Source: DASVUS01 sp036388675 (lineage in GTDB: Bacteria; Armatimonadota; Abditibacteriia; Abditibacteriales; Abditibacteriaceae). From it: a stretch of 64,000 nucleotides of DNA. The stretch is taken from positions 1-64,000 of the forward strand of contig DASVRI010000035.1 of the NCBI GenBank assembly GCA_036388675.1, given 5' to 3'. Under the pieces are notes generated by a model. It searched no databases. It was not told where the DNA came from and saw nothing but the letters and a program-made list of their open reading frames with translations. The position numbers were made by a program, and so were the translations under genes. Of the stretch, positions 8,334 through 17,011 are shown piece by piece (the stretch's first letter is position 1; each line of letters opens with the position of its first letter).

Positions 8334-9689
8334 CTAGACAATGCGGTTTTCTTCAACAACTTTGCGGTACCACTTCGCACTGAGCTTGGGCGTTCGCTGC
8401 TGCGTTTCGTAATCGACATAGACGATGCCGAAGCGTTTGACATAGCCTTCGGCCCACTCGTAGTTATCCATCAGCGACCACAGAAAATAGCCGCGCACAT
8501 CGAAGCCTTCGTCCACAGCGCGATGCAGGGAAGTGAGGTAGTTGCGCAGGTACTCGCGACGGTCGAGGTCGAGCACTTCGCCATTGCTGTTGAGTTTATC
8601 ATCGAAGGCCGAGCCGTTCTCCGTGATGTAAAAGCTCTGCACACCGTAAACGTCATGCGCCTGGCGAATGGCCCAATACAAAGTTTGCGGTGTGATGTTG
8701 ATCCACGGCAGATCGCCTTGCGGGAACTGATCGGGAAACGGTATCTTTTCGTATCCTTGTTCGTTGTCCGAGGCGCGCACGAAGTAGCCGGCATACAGAT
8801 TGAGGCCCAGAAAGTCGGTCGGCTGCGCGATGAGTTCGAAATCGCCCTCCTCAATTTGAGGCGCGTCGGCACCGGCGCGTTGCAGGAACTCTTTCGAGTA
8901 CTCGCCCTGGAAGATGGGCGACATCAGTTGATCGTTCACCAGTTTATAATCGAGGCGCGCCGCCGCGATGTCGGCTTCGGTTTCGGTCAGGGGCAGCGGA
9001 GTCGGCGGATTATGTACCAGGCCGACCTGCGCGTTAGGCCCGCCGAATTCGCGCACGGCGGCTACGGCATGACCGTGCGCCAGCAGCGCGTGGTGATAGC
9101 CCTGATTCACAAGCCTGGCGCTTTCATGGCGCCCCGGCGCATGGATGCCGGTTTCATAACCCAGGCCAATGAAGCAAGGCATCTCGTTCAATGTGAACCA
9201 GTGGTTTACGCGGTCGCTCAAACGCTTCACGACAGTTTCGGCGTACACGCGAAACGCGTCCACCGTGCGGCGGTTCAGCCAGCCATTATCGTCTTCAAGA
9301 CGTTGCGGCAGATCCCAGTGAAACAATGTAACCCAGGGCGTAACACCTTCGCGCAGCAGCGTATCAATAAGCCGGTCGTAGAAATCGAGTCCCTGTTCGT
9401 TGACTGCGCCGGTGCCCTCGGGAATAATGCGCGGCCAGGCGACGGACAAGCGATAGTTGGTGATGCCTAGGTCGTGACGAATCATGCGCGCGTCATCTTC
9501 GTACCGATGATAATGGTCGCAGGCAACGGTTGGCGCATCGCCATTTACAACGGCTCCGGGTTTGTGCGGAAAGGTGTCCCAGATCGACTGGCCCTTACCG
9601 CCTTCAAAAGCGGCACCTTCAATCTGTGCCGAGGCCGCTGCAACACCCCAGACAAACTCCGCAGGAAATTGATAGCTGTTCTTTCTCAT
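8334..9689 (-). CDS. GH1 beta-glucosidase
   Basis: The 451-residue protein is a full-length GH1 family enzyme that hydrolyses beta-glucosides such as cellobiose with retention. The acid/base Glu is E169 in TLNEMP and the nucleophile is E357 in YITENGSAFDD. The N-terminal signature FVWGVAAASAQIEGA (about 12-26) and the C-terminal SLMDNYEWAEGY that lines the aglycone site are intact. There is no signal peptide, so it is cytoplasmic. The ATG at 9689 gives a normal N-terminus (MRKNSYQFPAEF). The gene is followed closely by an exported hypothetical and preceded by a 424-bp non-coding stretch. Confidence 0.94.
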   Translation of the reverse strand: MRKNSYQFPAEFVWGVAAASAQIEGAAFEGGKGQSIWDTFPHKPGAVVNGDAPTVACDHYHRYEDDARMIRHDLGITNYRLSVAWPRIIPEGTGAVNEQGLDFYDRLIDTLLREGVTPWVTLFHWDLPQRLEDDNGWLNRRTVDAFRVYAETVVKRLSDRVNHWFTLNEMPCFIGLGYETGIHAPGRHESARLVNQGYHHALLAHGHAVAAVREFGGPNAQVGLVHNPPTPLPLTETEADIAAARLDYKLVNDQLMSPIFQGEYSKEFLQRAGADAPQIEEGDFELIAQPTDFLGLNLYAGYFVRASDNEQGYEKIPFPDQFPQGDLPWINITPQTLYWAIRQAHDVYGVQSFYITENGSAFDDKLNSNGEVLDLDRREYLRNYLTSLHRAVDEGFDVRGYFLWSLMDNYEWAEGYVKRFGIVYVDYETQQRTPKLSAKWYRKVVEENRIV

Positions 9690-9873
9690 GGCATAGATTA
9701 TGGCCGGTGGCGCGCCAACATTCAATCGTTGTCAGGTTTAAGTCAATTTAACTGGTGCTGGAACCGCGTAGCATGTAGAAACGGATAACGAACCCATATT
9801 TACGACCCGGTTCGAACTTTAGCCTGGAGCTTGCGGAGAAAATACAGTCGATTGCAGCAACCAGGGAGTCTTG
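9690..9873. other. intergenic region upstream of GH1 gene
   Basis: No gene is visible. The region should hold the minus-strand promoter of the GH1 gene, but I see no convincing -35/-10 pair. Confidence 0.3.
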
Positions 9874-10002
9874 AGACCTTGCATAAGTCTTGGCGACGGC
9901 TGTTTTTCCAACCGCGACCGTGAGGAAGCGGGCTGATTCGCTTCAGCAAGCCCGCTTCCTCACCGTCGCGGTTGCACGGAAGCGCACTTATGCAAGAGGT
10001 CT
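9874..10002. mobile_element. MITE-like inverted-repeat element
   Basis: The ends are imperfect inverted repeats: TTGCATAAGT with an AGACC flank on the left (9874-9888), and ACTTATGCAA followed by GAGGTCT on the right (9986-10002). Inside is a long hairpin whose 26-bp arms (9909-9934 and 9949-9974) differ at one base. It carries no gene. Size and architecture fit a non-autonomous miniature element or a REP-type palindrome. Confidence 0.6.
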
Positions 10003-10113
10003 ATTCTCTTCAACAAGTTTCATATCGGCGTTGAAGTGGCGCTGAGGTGTATCGGGCAAGCTGTCGTTGCGCATCGGCGTGCGGCTTCCAGCGTGAGTTA
10101 GAATTGAGAGAAC

Positions 10114-10536
10114 ATGAGCGACTGTATCTTCTGCAACATAGTGCTGGGTAAGTCACCTGCCAGCGTCGTTTATCGAGACGAACATTGCACCGCGTTTATG
10201 GACATTCAGCCTGTCAATGCAGGTCATGTTCTGATCGTCCCCAATCGCCACGCCACATATCTGGCTGATCTGGACGCAGAAACCGGCGCTCAAATGTTTC
10301 GCGTTGCGCAACAAATAGCAGCAGCACTTCGGAATAGCGGTATCAAGTGTGAGGGCGTCAACTTTCTCCTGGCCGATGGCAAGGCCGCCAATCAAGAAGT
10401 TTTTCATGTTCACCTTCATGTGATTCCTCGCTTCCAGGGCGATGGTTTCGGCTTCACTTTCCCTTCAGGCTACACGGAGAAACCCGAACGGTCAGAATTA
10501 GATACAACGGCTCAACAAATCAAGCAAGCCCTGTGA
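10114..10536 (+). CDS. HIT-family nucleotide hydrolase/transferase
   Basis: The 140-residue protein is a standard single-domain histidine-triad protein of the HINT/Ap4A-hydrolase type. It has CIFC at residues 4-7 (possible zinc site, shared with HINT proteins), the phosphate-binding IVPNRHATYLADL and the catalytic triad HVHLHV at 98-103. It probably hydrolyses nucleoside phosphoramidates or dinucleoside polyphosphates in the cytoplasm. It is monocistronic: a MITE-like element is upstream and a hairpin shared with the convergent oxidoreductase gene is downstream. Confidence 0.92.
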   Translation: MSDCIFCNIVLGKSPASVVYRDEHCTAFMDIQPVNAGHVLIVPNRHATYLADLDAETGAQMFRVAQQIAAALRNSGIKCEGVNFLLADGKAANQEVFHVHLHVIPRFQGDGFGFTFPSGYTEKPERSELDTTAQQIKQAL

Positions 10537-10588
10537 CCCAAGTAAATGGACAGCCGGCGCATAAGCAGGCGCCTCGGTTGCTTCAAAA

Positions 10589-10653
10589 AGCAACGCCCGC
10601 ACAAGAGCCGGGTACTCGATTCCGAGTACTCGCATACTTGCGCGGGCGCTGCT
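10589..10653. terminator. bidirectional hairpin between convergent genes
   Basis: The outer arms at 10589-10605 and 10637-10653 pair at 15 of 17 positions. An inner palindrome pairs CGGGTACTCG with CGAGTACTCG, the second of which holds an octamer (10624). It lies between a plus-strand HIT gene and a minus-strand oxidoreductase. It lacks a long T-run, so its strength as a terminator is uncertain. Confidence 0.6.
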
Positions 10654-10671
10654 GAGAATTGTTGAAGTGCC

Positions 10672-11724
10672 TTAATCGATTGGGACAGGCTGGCCGGTCA
10701 GCAGGCTCTGGTTGGCGCCGAGAGTGATCTGCGAGGTTTTAAAGCCATCGGCGTAATTGCTGCGAATCTTGTTGTGATCGCCGCTGTGTACGGCGTCGAG
10801 GAAAGCGCGGTCTTCAATGGGGAAGATGTCGCTGACGCCGGAAACCGCTTCTTCATGCGTCGTGCCGTCGCTGTCTTTGTAAGCGAGCTTGACATCGTGG
10901 GCCCAACCGGAGAACTGCGCTGAAGTTTGGCCACCCAGAATGTGGAGGGAAACGCTGCCGCCCACCGGGGTCGCGCAACTCGACATGATGTTGGCGATGG
11001 CGCCGCCGGCGAATTTAATCGAAACCACCATGGCATCTTCAATGGAGTAGTTGGGCGCGATGGCCGCCAGTTTCTTGTTGAACTCGGTTGTGCCATGCGC
11101 GAAGACTTCGACCGCGTCACCCAAAAAATAGCGCACCAGGTCAACCGTGTGCGTGACCTGTTCGACGAACTGTCCGCCACTCTTTTCCTTGATGACCCAC
11201 CACTGCCCGATGAGCGACTTTCCGAAATTCGGCGCGGTCGTCAGCGGCGGGCCGCCCAGCCAGCCGCCGTAGGCGATGATCGGCTGGTCGTTGGAGAAAG
11301 TTTGCCTGGCGCGTTCCACACTCGGCTGGTAGCGATTCATGTAGCCAACAGCCGTTATCAGGTTCTTGCGTTGCACCTCATCGCGCAATTCACGCAGCAC
11401 ACCCAAATCGTTGCCAATGGGTTTTTCCACCAGGAACGGCACGTTGTGTTCGATGCAGGCACGTTCGGCATCGCCATGCGCAAAGGGCGGCAGAAGGACG
11501 TAACAGGCGTCGAGTCCGGCTTCGGCCAGCATCTGCGATGGTGAGTTGAAAGCCTGAGGCTCGTGTGCCGCATATTTCTCACACTGACTTTGCGCGCGCT
11601 CCAAAACCACGTCACAGAATGCGGCGATCTGCACATCGGGAAATCGTTCGGCATCGCTGAGACCCTTCAAATGAGCATCGGCCATGCCGCCCGAACCGAT
11701 GAATCCAACGCGAAGCTTTTTCAT
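10672..11724 (-). CDS. Gfo/Idh/MocA-family oxidoreductase
   Basis: The 350-residue protein has an N-terminal Rossmann fold (KLRVGFIGSGGMADAHL, residues 3-19), the conserved EKPIG motif whose Lys is catalytic in the family, and a C-terminal alpha/beta substrate domain. It is likely an NAD(P)-dependent sugar or inositol dehydrogenase, but the substrate cannot be read from the sequence. The ATG at 11724 is preceded by the Shine-Dalgarno CGGAGGG. It stands alone on the minus strand, with hairpins on its 3' side. Confidence 0.9.
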   Translation of the reverse strand: MKKLRVGFIGSGGMADAHLKGLSDAERFPDVQIAAFCDVVLERAQSQCEKYAAHEPQAFNSPSQMLAEAGLDACYVLLPPFAHGDAERACIEHNVPFLVEKPIGNDLGVLRELRDEVQRKNLITAVGYMNRYQPSVERARQTFSNDQPIIAYGGWLGGPPLTTAPNFGKSLIGQWWVIKEKSGGQFVEQVTHTVDLVRYFLGDAVEVFAHGTTEFNKKLAAIAPNYSIEDAMVVSIKFAGGAIANIMSSCATPVGGSVSLHILGGQTSAQFSGWAHDVKLAYKDSDGTTHEEAVSGVSDIFPIEDRAFLDAVHSGDHNKIRSNYADGFKTSQITLGANQSLLTGQPVPID

Positions 11725-11758
11725 TGTGCCCTCCGAGATATGTGAGAAACGGCGTGAG

Positions 11759-11918
11759 TTTATCACCGTGTCTAGCACCGGCAACTTACAAGGTTTCGGG
11801 CGTGCAAACCGGCGGCTACACAACAGCCGGGCCCGACACGCGCGGCGTTACGGAAAAAGCAGCCGACGCCATCACCGGCGATCACACCGATGACAAAACT
11901 GGCGGACGCACGCTTTAA
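11759..11918 (+). pseudogene. possible small CDS or 3' remnant
   Basis: An open plus-strand frame ends at a TAA at 11916-11918. Its C-terminal part (GYTTAGPDTRGVTEKAADAI, then TGDHTDDKTGGRTL) has the composition of a real hydrophilic small protein. No ATG or Shine-Dalgarno is convincing; a GTG near 11753-11756 is the best start candidate. It reads into the perfect hairpin at 11946-11993. It may be a short stress-type gene or the tail of a deleted gene. Confidence 0.3.
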
Positions 11919-11945
11919 TTTCACCTGCTTTCCATCTACACGACT

Positions 11946-11993
11946 AGCAAACAAGGGCGAGTACTCGAAACCGAGTACTCGCCCTTGTTTGCT
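11946..11993. terminator. perfect 22-bp hairpin built around two GAGTACTC octamers
   Basis: The arms at 11946-11967 and 11972-11993 are perfectly complementary with a 4-nt AAAC loop. Each arm contains a GAGTACTC octamer (11959 and 11973). The stem ends in AAACAAGGG on one side and TTGTTT on the other. It most likely terminates recX on the minus strand and the plus-strand remnant. Confidence 0.75.
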
Positions 11994-12002
11994 GTGGTTA
12001 TG

Positions 12003-12653
12003 TCAATCTTCTTCCAACTGCTTTAATGCTGCACGCGCCGTCGAGTAATTGAAGCCTCGACGTTGTAGAAAAGCCAGCATCTTGTCGCGGCGCGTGCGCT
12101 CGTCGAAACGTGCATACTCGCGCTCTTTGCGACGCAGCGCTTCAGCGGCGTTAGCGATTTCCTGTTCGGAATCGGGCAGGGCCTCCTGGATAGACTCGCG
12201 CGCCACACCTTTTTGTCGCAGCTCAAATTGGAGGGCGCGTGCGCCGCGCGGTCGTGATAGCGAGCGGCTTTCGACCCAGGCCGTGGCGAAGTTCTCGTCG
12301 TTGACCTGGCCTTCGCGCTGCAAACGAGCGAGTACTCGTTCTACGACCTGGGGCGGCCATTCATCGCGCTGCAAACGTTGCTCAATTTCCCGTCGCGTGC
12401 GCAAGCGGTAGCTCAGGAAGTGCAGCGCCCGCGCATAAGCTCGTGCATCGCCGTCTTCACGCAGCAATTCATCGAGCAGGGCGCGGTCGATCGCCAGACC
12501 GGGACGAAGCCCGTGCCGCTCGGCCAGGGTGAGGTCGAGCGCGAACGAAAAACTGTCGTTGATGAATACATTGACGCGCGTGCCCAGGTGGCGACGCGTG
12601 CGTTCTTGCGCCACGACGGCGGTGATGGTTCCGGGAAATGGCTGGCGGGACAT
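12003..12653 (-). CDS. recX: RecX-family regulatory protein
   Basis: The 216-residue protein is a RecX-type repeat protein with three helical repeats. Visible features are ARALHFLSYRLRTRREIEQRL, then a DENFATAWVESRSLSRPRGARAL segment, and the C-terminal RRGFNYSTARAAL. RecX binds RecA filaments and inhibits recombinase activity. recA is not in the window. The gene follows the debranching enzyme on the same strand. A TTG at 12695 would overlap that gene's stop (TTGA) and add 14 residues, but the ATG at 12653 fits the family better. No Shine-Dalgarno is evident for either. Confidence 0.85.
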   Translation of the reverse strand: MSRQPFPGTITAVVAQERTRRHLGTRVNVFINDSFSFALDLTLAERHGLRPGLAIDRALLDELLREDGDARAYARALHFLSYRLRTRREIEQRLQRDEWPPQVVERVLARLQREGQVNDENFATAWVESRSLSRPRGARALQFELRQKGVARESIQEALPDSEQEIANAAEALRRKEREYARFDERTRRDKMLAFLQRRGFNYSTARAALKQLEED

Positions 12654-12691
12654 GGTGCTTGTGAACGACGTTGAGCACCTCGCACGAGTAC

Positions 12692-14620
12692 TCAAAGCTC
12701 ATCAAGCAAGACGCGCAACGGCTCGGCCACGCTCCATGCCTGGGCAAAGCAGCCGCGCGGTGTGTGCGGGGCATCGCCATCGAAAATCTCGCTAACTGAG
12801 CCAAGTCCCGCCGTATCGAGATGGCCTTGCAACGGTTCTATCCAGGCGCGCACCTGCGTTTTGGCGCGGGCGCTGTTGCGGTTGACCTTCAAATAAGCCG
12901 AAAGGAATGGCCCGATCAACCAGCCCCACACCGTGCCCTGATGATAGGAACCATCGCGCTGCCACTGGTCGCCGATGTAAATGCCCCGATATTGCGCATC
13001 GTGCGGGCTGAGAGAGCGCAAACCAAAAGGTGTGAGTAACTCACGCTGCACCGTTGCGACAACACGCTTTTCCAACTCGCTGGTGAGCAGACGATGCGGC
13101 AGCGATACCACGAATATCTGGTTTGGACGCACCGCGCCGTCCTTGCCGCCATCGCTGATGCAATCATACAGACAACTCGCCGCTTCATTCCAGAAGAGTG
13201 ACGTAAAGTTTGCCTTTACCGTGCGGCTCCAGTCGCCGCACTGTTTCTTGATTGGCACATCGTCCAGCGTGTCGGCAAAGCTCATCATGGTGCGCAGCGC
13301 GTTGAACCAGAGCGCCTGAATTTCAACGGGCTTGCCGTAGCGCGGCGTGACAACCCAGCCGCCCACTTTGGCGTCCATCCAGGTCAGTTGAGTACTCGCA
13401 TCGCCGCAGCGCAGCGTGCCGTCACTGGCATCGGCGGCAATGCCGTAGCGTGTGCCGCGCCAGTGCCATTCGAGCGCGTCGCGCAGGACGGGATAAATCT
13501 CGCGTAGAAACTCCGCGTCGCCGCTGGCTTCAATGTAGCGCGCGACGGCGTGAAAGAACCACAGCGTAGCATCGACCGTGTTGTAGTCGGGCGTGTCGCC
13601 GGCATCGGGAAAGCGATTGGGAATCATGCCCTCGGAAGACGCTGCTGCAAAAGCCTGAAGAATCGAGCGCGCGATGTCGAAGCGCCCCGTCGAGATGCAG
13701 AGGCCGGGCAACGCGATCATGGTGTCGCGGCCCCAATCGGAAAACCACGGATAGCCCGCCAGAACCGTGTGCAATCCGTCTTCGCGCCGCACCACGAATT
13801 GATCGGCAGCCAAAGCCAGACGCCCGGCAAACGGGTCCTCCGGCTTGCGAGTACTCGATTGCAGCGACAGAAGGCGGCTTACTTCCGAATCGTGTGAAGC
13901 CGCACTTTCATTCAGGCTGGAAGGCTCCGTCGCAATGACCCAGGTGGCGTTGGGATTGGCTTCATTGAGACGCCACACCCAGGCACCGGGGCACCAGGCG
14001 TCTTCTTTAAAATCGAGGCCGCGCTCCTGCTCAATCGAGTACTCGAAGGAGTGATACCAGGTACCGCCTTCATACCATTCGCCGTCGTGGCTCCACACGA
14101 TGGGCGGACAACCCTCGTAAGGGCGCAGTGAGATGTGCGTGCCGCTGTCCTGGTGGCGCTCGAAAGCGGTGTTGAAGCTTTCGTTATAGCGATGGATGCC
14201 GTGGTAATCGCGACCCGTAACAAAAGGTCGCACCGCCAGAACAGCGTTGCCCTTGAGCAAGCGATAGCGTACAACGGTGCGATTCTGGCCGTGCGGCATC
14301 CACAGCGTGCGCTCCAGAGTGGCACCCGGAACCTCATAAATCCAGCGCGGCAGCGGGTCGAGGTGAAACTCGCTCAGATACTGAAAACCGGTGGGATGAA
14401 TTGTGCCCGGATACTGATTGGAGCCCAGATCGAAGGAGCGGGCACCCACAGTCAGGGTTTCATCGGCTTTGTTGACCAGCACCATGCGCCCCAGCGGCGG
14501 ACGTGTGGCGGCACACAGCAAAGCGTGGTAGCGGCGCGTGTTGCAGCCGATAACCGTTGAGGAGGCGAAACCGCCAATGCCATTGGTGACGAGCCATTCG
14601 CGCGATAGGTCGAAGTTCAT
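12692..14620 (-). CDS. amylo-alpha-1,6-glucosidase (glycogen debranching, GH133)
   Basis: The 642-residue protein matches the bacterial/archaeal GDE architecture: an N-terminal beta-sandwich (REWLVTNGIGGFASSTVIG, about 7-25) and a C-terminal (alpha/alpha)6 barrel. The barrel shows the active-site stretches YPWFSDWGRDTMIALPGL and DYNTVDATLWFFHA. It debranches glycogen by hydrolysing alpha-1,6-linked glucose. It has no signal peptide. No other glycogen gene is adjacent; recX is directly downstream and an HD-GYP gene upstream. No Shine-Dalgarno is visible before the ATG at 14620. Confidence 0.92.
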   Translation of the reverse strand: MNFDLSREWLVTNGIGGFASSTVIGCNTRRYHALLCAATRPPLGRMVLVNKADETLTVGARSFDLGSNQYPGTIHPTGFQYLSEFHLDPLPRWIYEVPGATLERTLWMPHGQNRTVVRYRLLKGNAVLAVRPFVTGRDYHGIHRYNESFNTAFERHQDSGTHISLRPYEGCPPIVWSHDGEWYEGGTWYHSFEYSIEQERGLDFKEDAWCPGAWVWRLNEANPNATWVIATEPSSLNESAASHDSEVSRLLSLQSSTRKPEDPFAGRLALAADQFVVRREDGLHTVLAGYPWFSDWGRDTMIALPGLCISTGRFDIARSILQAFAAASSEGMIPNRFPDAGDTPDYNTVDATLWFFHAVARYIEASGDAEFLREIYPVLRDALEWHWRGTRYGIAADASDGTLRCGDASTQLTWMDAKVGGWVVTPRYGKPVEIQALWFNALRTMMSFADTLDDVPIKKQCGDWSRTVKANFTSLFWNEAASCLYDCISDGGKDGAVRPNQIFVVSLPHRLLTSELEKRVVATVQRELLTPFGLRSLSPHDAQYRGIYIGDQWQRDGSYHQGTVWGWLIGPFLSAYLKVNRNSARAKTQVRAWIEPLQGHLDTAGLGSVSEIFDGDAPHTPRGCFAQAWSVAEPLRVLLDEL

Positions 14621-14665
14621 ATCGGGCGTTTTGCTGCGGAAAATATACCAAGCCCAACAGCGAGG

Positions 14666-15307
14666 TTAAACGGGCGCAAAGTCGCCCTGCGGAGCGCTGA
14701 CATCGGCCATGAAATCGACAAGATCCTGCTGCCACCAGCCACGCGCAACTTCTTCCTGCAAGATGTCGATAGCCTGCTCATGGCCAAACGCGCCGCGATA
14801 GGCGCGGTCGCTGCGCAGCGTATCATAGACATCGGCGATGGCAAGAACGCGAACCAACAGAGGAATTTCATCGCCCCGAAGTCCGTCCGGGTAGCCCGAA
14901 CCGTTCAGTTTTTCATGGTGCGAGCGAATCAGCGGCAGAATGGGCCTCAGGGTCTGTAGCGGCTTGCAAATCTGCTCGCCGATAATGGGGTGCATGCGCA
15001 CTTCTTCAAATTCCCAGTCGGAAAGCCCGCCCGGCTTGAGCAGAATCGAGTCGGCGATGCCGATGTTGCCGATGTCGTGCAACAGGGCTCCATAGCGCAG
15101 AACAGCGGAATCCTCCGGCCCCAGGGCCAGCTTCTCACTGAGTTGAGATGTATATTTAGCAACACGCTCCGAATGGCGTCGAATACGAAAATCTTTCGCT
15201 TCGATGGCACTGCTCAAGGCGTATACAATAGATTCGACTGAGTCGTAAGCGGCATTCTCTTGAGACATAAGGGTGGCTTTCGGGTCGGGCATGGCGGGCT
15301 TCGTCAT
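14666..15307 (-). CDS. HD-GYP domain phosphodiesterase (c-di-GMP type)
   Basis: The 213-residue protein is almost entirely an HD-GYP domain with a short N-terminus and no receiver or sensor domain. The metal-binding HD is at 77-78 (LLHDIGNIGI) and the GYP motif at 138-140 (HHEKLNGSGYPDGL). The family's usual Lys after HDIG is Asn here (residue 81), so catalytic activity is less certain. Known relatives hydrolyse cyclic di-GMP. A strong Shine-Dalgarno (AGGAGGAG) precedes the ATG at 15307. It lies upstream of the debranching gene, with a 45-bp gap. Confidence 0.88.
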   Translation of the reverse strand: MTKPAMPDPKATLMSQENAAYDSVESIVYALSSAIEAKDFRIRRHSERVAKYTSQLSEKLALGPEDSAVLRYGALLHDIGNIGIADSILLKPGGLSDWEFEEVRMHPIIGEQICKPLQTLRPILPLIRSHHEKLNGSGYPDGLRGDEIPLLVRVLAIADVYDTLRSDRAYRGAFGHEQAIDILQEEVARGWWQQDLVDFMADVSAPQGDFAPV

Positions 15308-15565
15308 ACCGGCTCCTCCTGAGGCGTGATCTGTTTAGCGTAACAGACCAGGATTATTGCAACTTTATAACCATTGAGCATGTTGAGGCGGCTCATCGTG
15401 GGAGAAACATAAGGCAGAGATGCGGAATTTGCCGGGCGTCTTCCATTCACCGCTTGCGCAGGCGTCGCCGTAGTGCAGGTGCCGCCCTGGCGCAGGTGCC
15501 GCTCTAGCGCGGATCGAACGTGAGCCTTGTGGCTTTTGCTGCCCACTGCCTCTGCCCACTGCCGC
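15308..15565. other. intergenic region with a 17-bp tandem duplication
   Basis: No gene is convincing here. Positions 15475-15491 and 15492-15508 are tandem 17-bp copies that differ at two positions. The period is not a multiple of three, which agrees with the stretch being non-coding. Confidence 0.45.
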
Positions 15566-16918
15566 TCAGGCGGCGCGCAGAACGTTGCGGAAGGAAGCCG
15601 GCTTGATTGTGCGACCGGGAAATACGACGCCGAGATCTTGAACGCCCAGATGCCGCTGCGCCACTTCACCAAAAACGTCGCGGAAGTCGGTGGTGTGCGC
15701 CAGGTCGCGGCCTTCGTACAGATTCTCGGGGGCGAGGCCGGGCCACTGTCCGAGTACTCGTCCGCCACGCACGCTGCCGCCTAGAGCCAGAAAACAGGTG
15801 GCATGTCCGTGGTCGGTGCCGCCGTTGCCGTTCTGGCGTGCGGTGCGACCAAATTCGCTCATGGTCAAAATAACGGTATCGTCCATGCGGTCGCCCAGGT
15901 CGCGGTAAAGAGCGGCCAGCCCTTGACCGAACTCACGCAGGCGTTGCGCGAGTTGACCCTGCGCGCCGCCTTGCCCGACGTGCGTGTCCCAACCTCCCGA
16001 TTCGGCAAAGGCGATTTCCACACCGACATCGGCTTTGATGAGCTGCGCGATTTGACGCAGCGCATCCCCGAAGCGTCCTCGTGGGTACTGCGCGCCGTTG
16101 GCCGGAGTGTAGGGCCGCGCCGTGATGTTTTTCAGCATCTTCATCGCTTCAAACGATTCTTTGCCGGTGCCGTGCAACACATCACCCACTGCGCCATCAT
16201 AGAGCGCTTCAAAGCCGCCCGCGACATTGCCGCTGCTGTTGCCGGGTCGTGTCATGCCGCCCATCGCTCCGACGCCAGCGCCCCCAGCGCCAGCGTCCGC
16301 AACGCCAAACGTGCGCAGGTCGGGAATGGCCAGCGCCTGGGCATCACCTTGCAGCGAGCGCGGCAACTGCGCCGTGAGGGAAACGCCGCGCAATGTGGAA
16401 CGCAGGCGCGCCTGATCTTCCGGGCAGTTGAGCAGCGCGCGTGATAACCATCCTTCCGGCAGGGTGCGGTCGGCGCTGCCGCATTCCATGAAATCCTGCG
16501 CATCGAAGTGCGAGCGCGTCGTGGAAGGCGAGCCGACCGCATGAATCGGCGCCAGGTGTCCGCTGTCGTATATTTCTTTAAGTGGGGTTAAAACCGGATG
16601 CAGACTGAAGGTGCCGTCCAGATCGAGTACTCGCTCGGCGCCGGTGCGCGGCAACGCGATGCCTCCGGCCCCGACGGCGCGCAAGCGATAGTAATCGGGA
16701 TCGCCATGCGGCACCACCATCGACAGGCCATCCACGGCGCCGCGCTGGAAAATGCAGATCAGGGTTTTGCGTCCGCCGCTGCCTTGGCGCGCGCGCAACG
16801 GCTCATCGGCGAAAACGGTCTTACGCAGAAACTCCGGCCCATAAGTCGGCGCCAGGCCAACCGAAACAAGCGCCATGGCGCCGCTTTTGAGAAACATTCG
16901 TCGTGAGGTGTGCATCAT
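15566..16918 (-). CDS. DUF1501 family protein, Tat-exported
   Basis: The 450-residue protein begins with a twin-arginine-type signal (SRRMFLKSGAMALVSVGLA) and continues as a DUF1501 protein of the alkaline-phosphatase-like/sulfatase superfamily. Typical segments are FQRGAVDGLSMVVPHGDPDYYRLR, a SHFDAQDFME motif, SGGWDTHVGQGG and TDHGHATCFLALGGSVRGG. Function is not established. The family is nearly always found beside DUF1800, as here. The start at 16918 follows AAAGGAAA and directly precedes the RR motif. A Gly/Ala-rich low-complexity insert lies near the middle. Confidence 0.9.
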   Translation of the reverse strand: MMHTSRRMFLKSGAMALVSVGLAPTYGPEFLRKTVFADEPLRARQGSGGRKTLICIFQRGAVDGLSMVVPHGDPDYYRLRAVGAGGIALPRTGAERVLDLDGTFSLHPVLTPLKEIYDSGHLAPIHAVGSPSTTRSHFDAQDFMECGSADRTLPEGWLSRALLNCPEDQARLRSTLRGVSLTAQLPRSLQGDAQALAIPDLRTFGVADAGAGGAGVGAMGGMTRPGNSSGNVAGGFEALYDGAVGDVLHGTGKESFEAMKMLKNITARPYTPANGAQYPRGRFGDALRQIAQLIKADVGVEIAFAESGGWDTHVGQGGAQGQLAQRLREFGQGLAALYRDLGDRMDDTVILTMSEFGRTARQNGNGGTDHGHATCFLALGGSVRGGRVLGQWPGLAPENLYEGRDLAHTTDFRDVFGEVAQRHLGVQDLGVVFPGRTIKPASFRNVLRAA

Positions 16919-17011
16919 TTTTCCTTTGCGGCGCCTTGCCGTCTGCGGCCTTACCGTTTGCGACTTCTCATCATTTCGGGCGACGGAGCGTTCGTGAGAA
17001 TGCAACCGAAT

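Noticed and set aside
8088..9470. 460-codon open frame on the plus strand opposite the GH1 gene
   Set aside because: It mirrors a clear GH1 enzyme with intact catalytic residues; the antisense protein has no recognisable motif. High GC content gives such long shadows.
95..9820. Weak similarity of the stretch near 100-135 to that near 9783-9816
   Set aside because: The shared CCATA-TTAC-ACCCGGTT pattern is short and interrupted; too little to call a repeat.
15304..15768. 154-codon minus-strand frame between the HD-GYP and DUF1501 genes
   Set aside because: Overlaps the end of DUF1501 in another frame, shows low-complexity shadow composition and no start signal.
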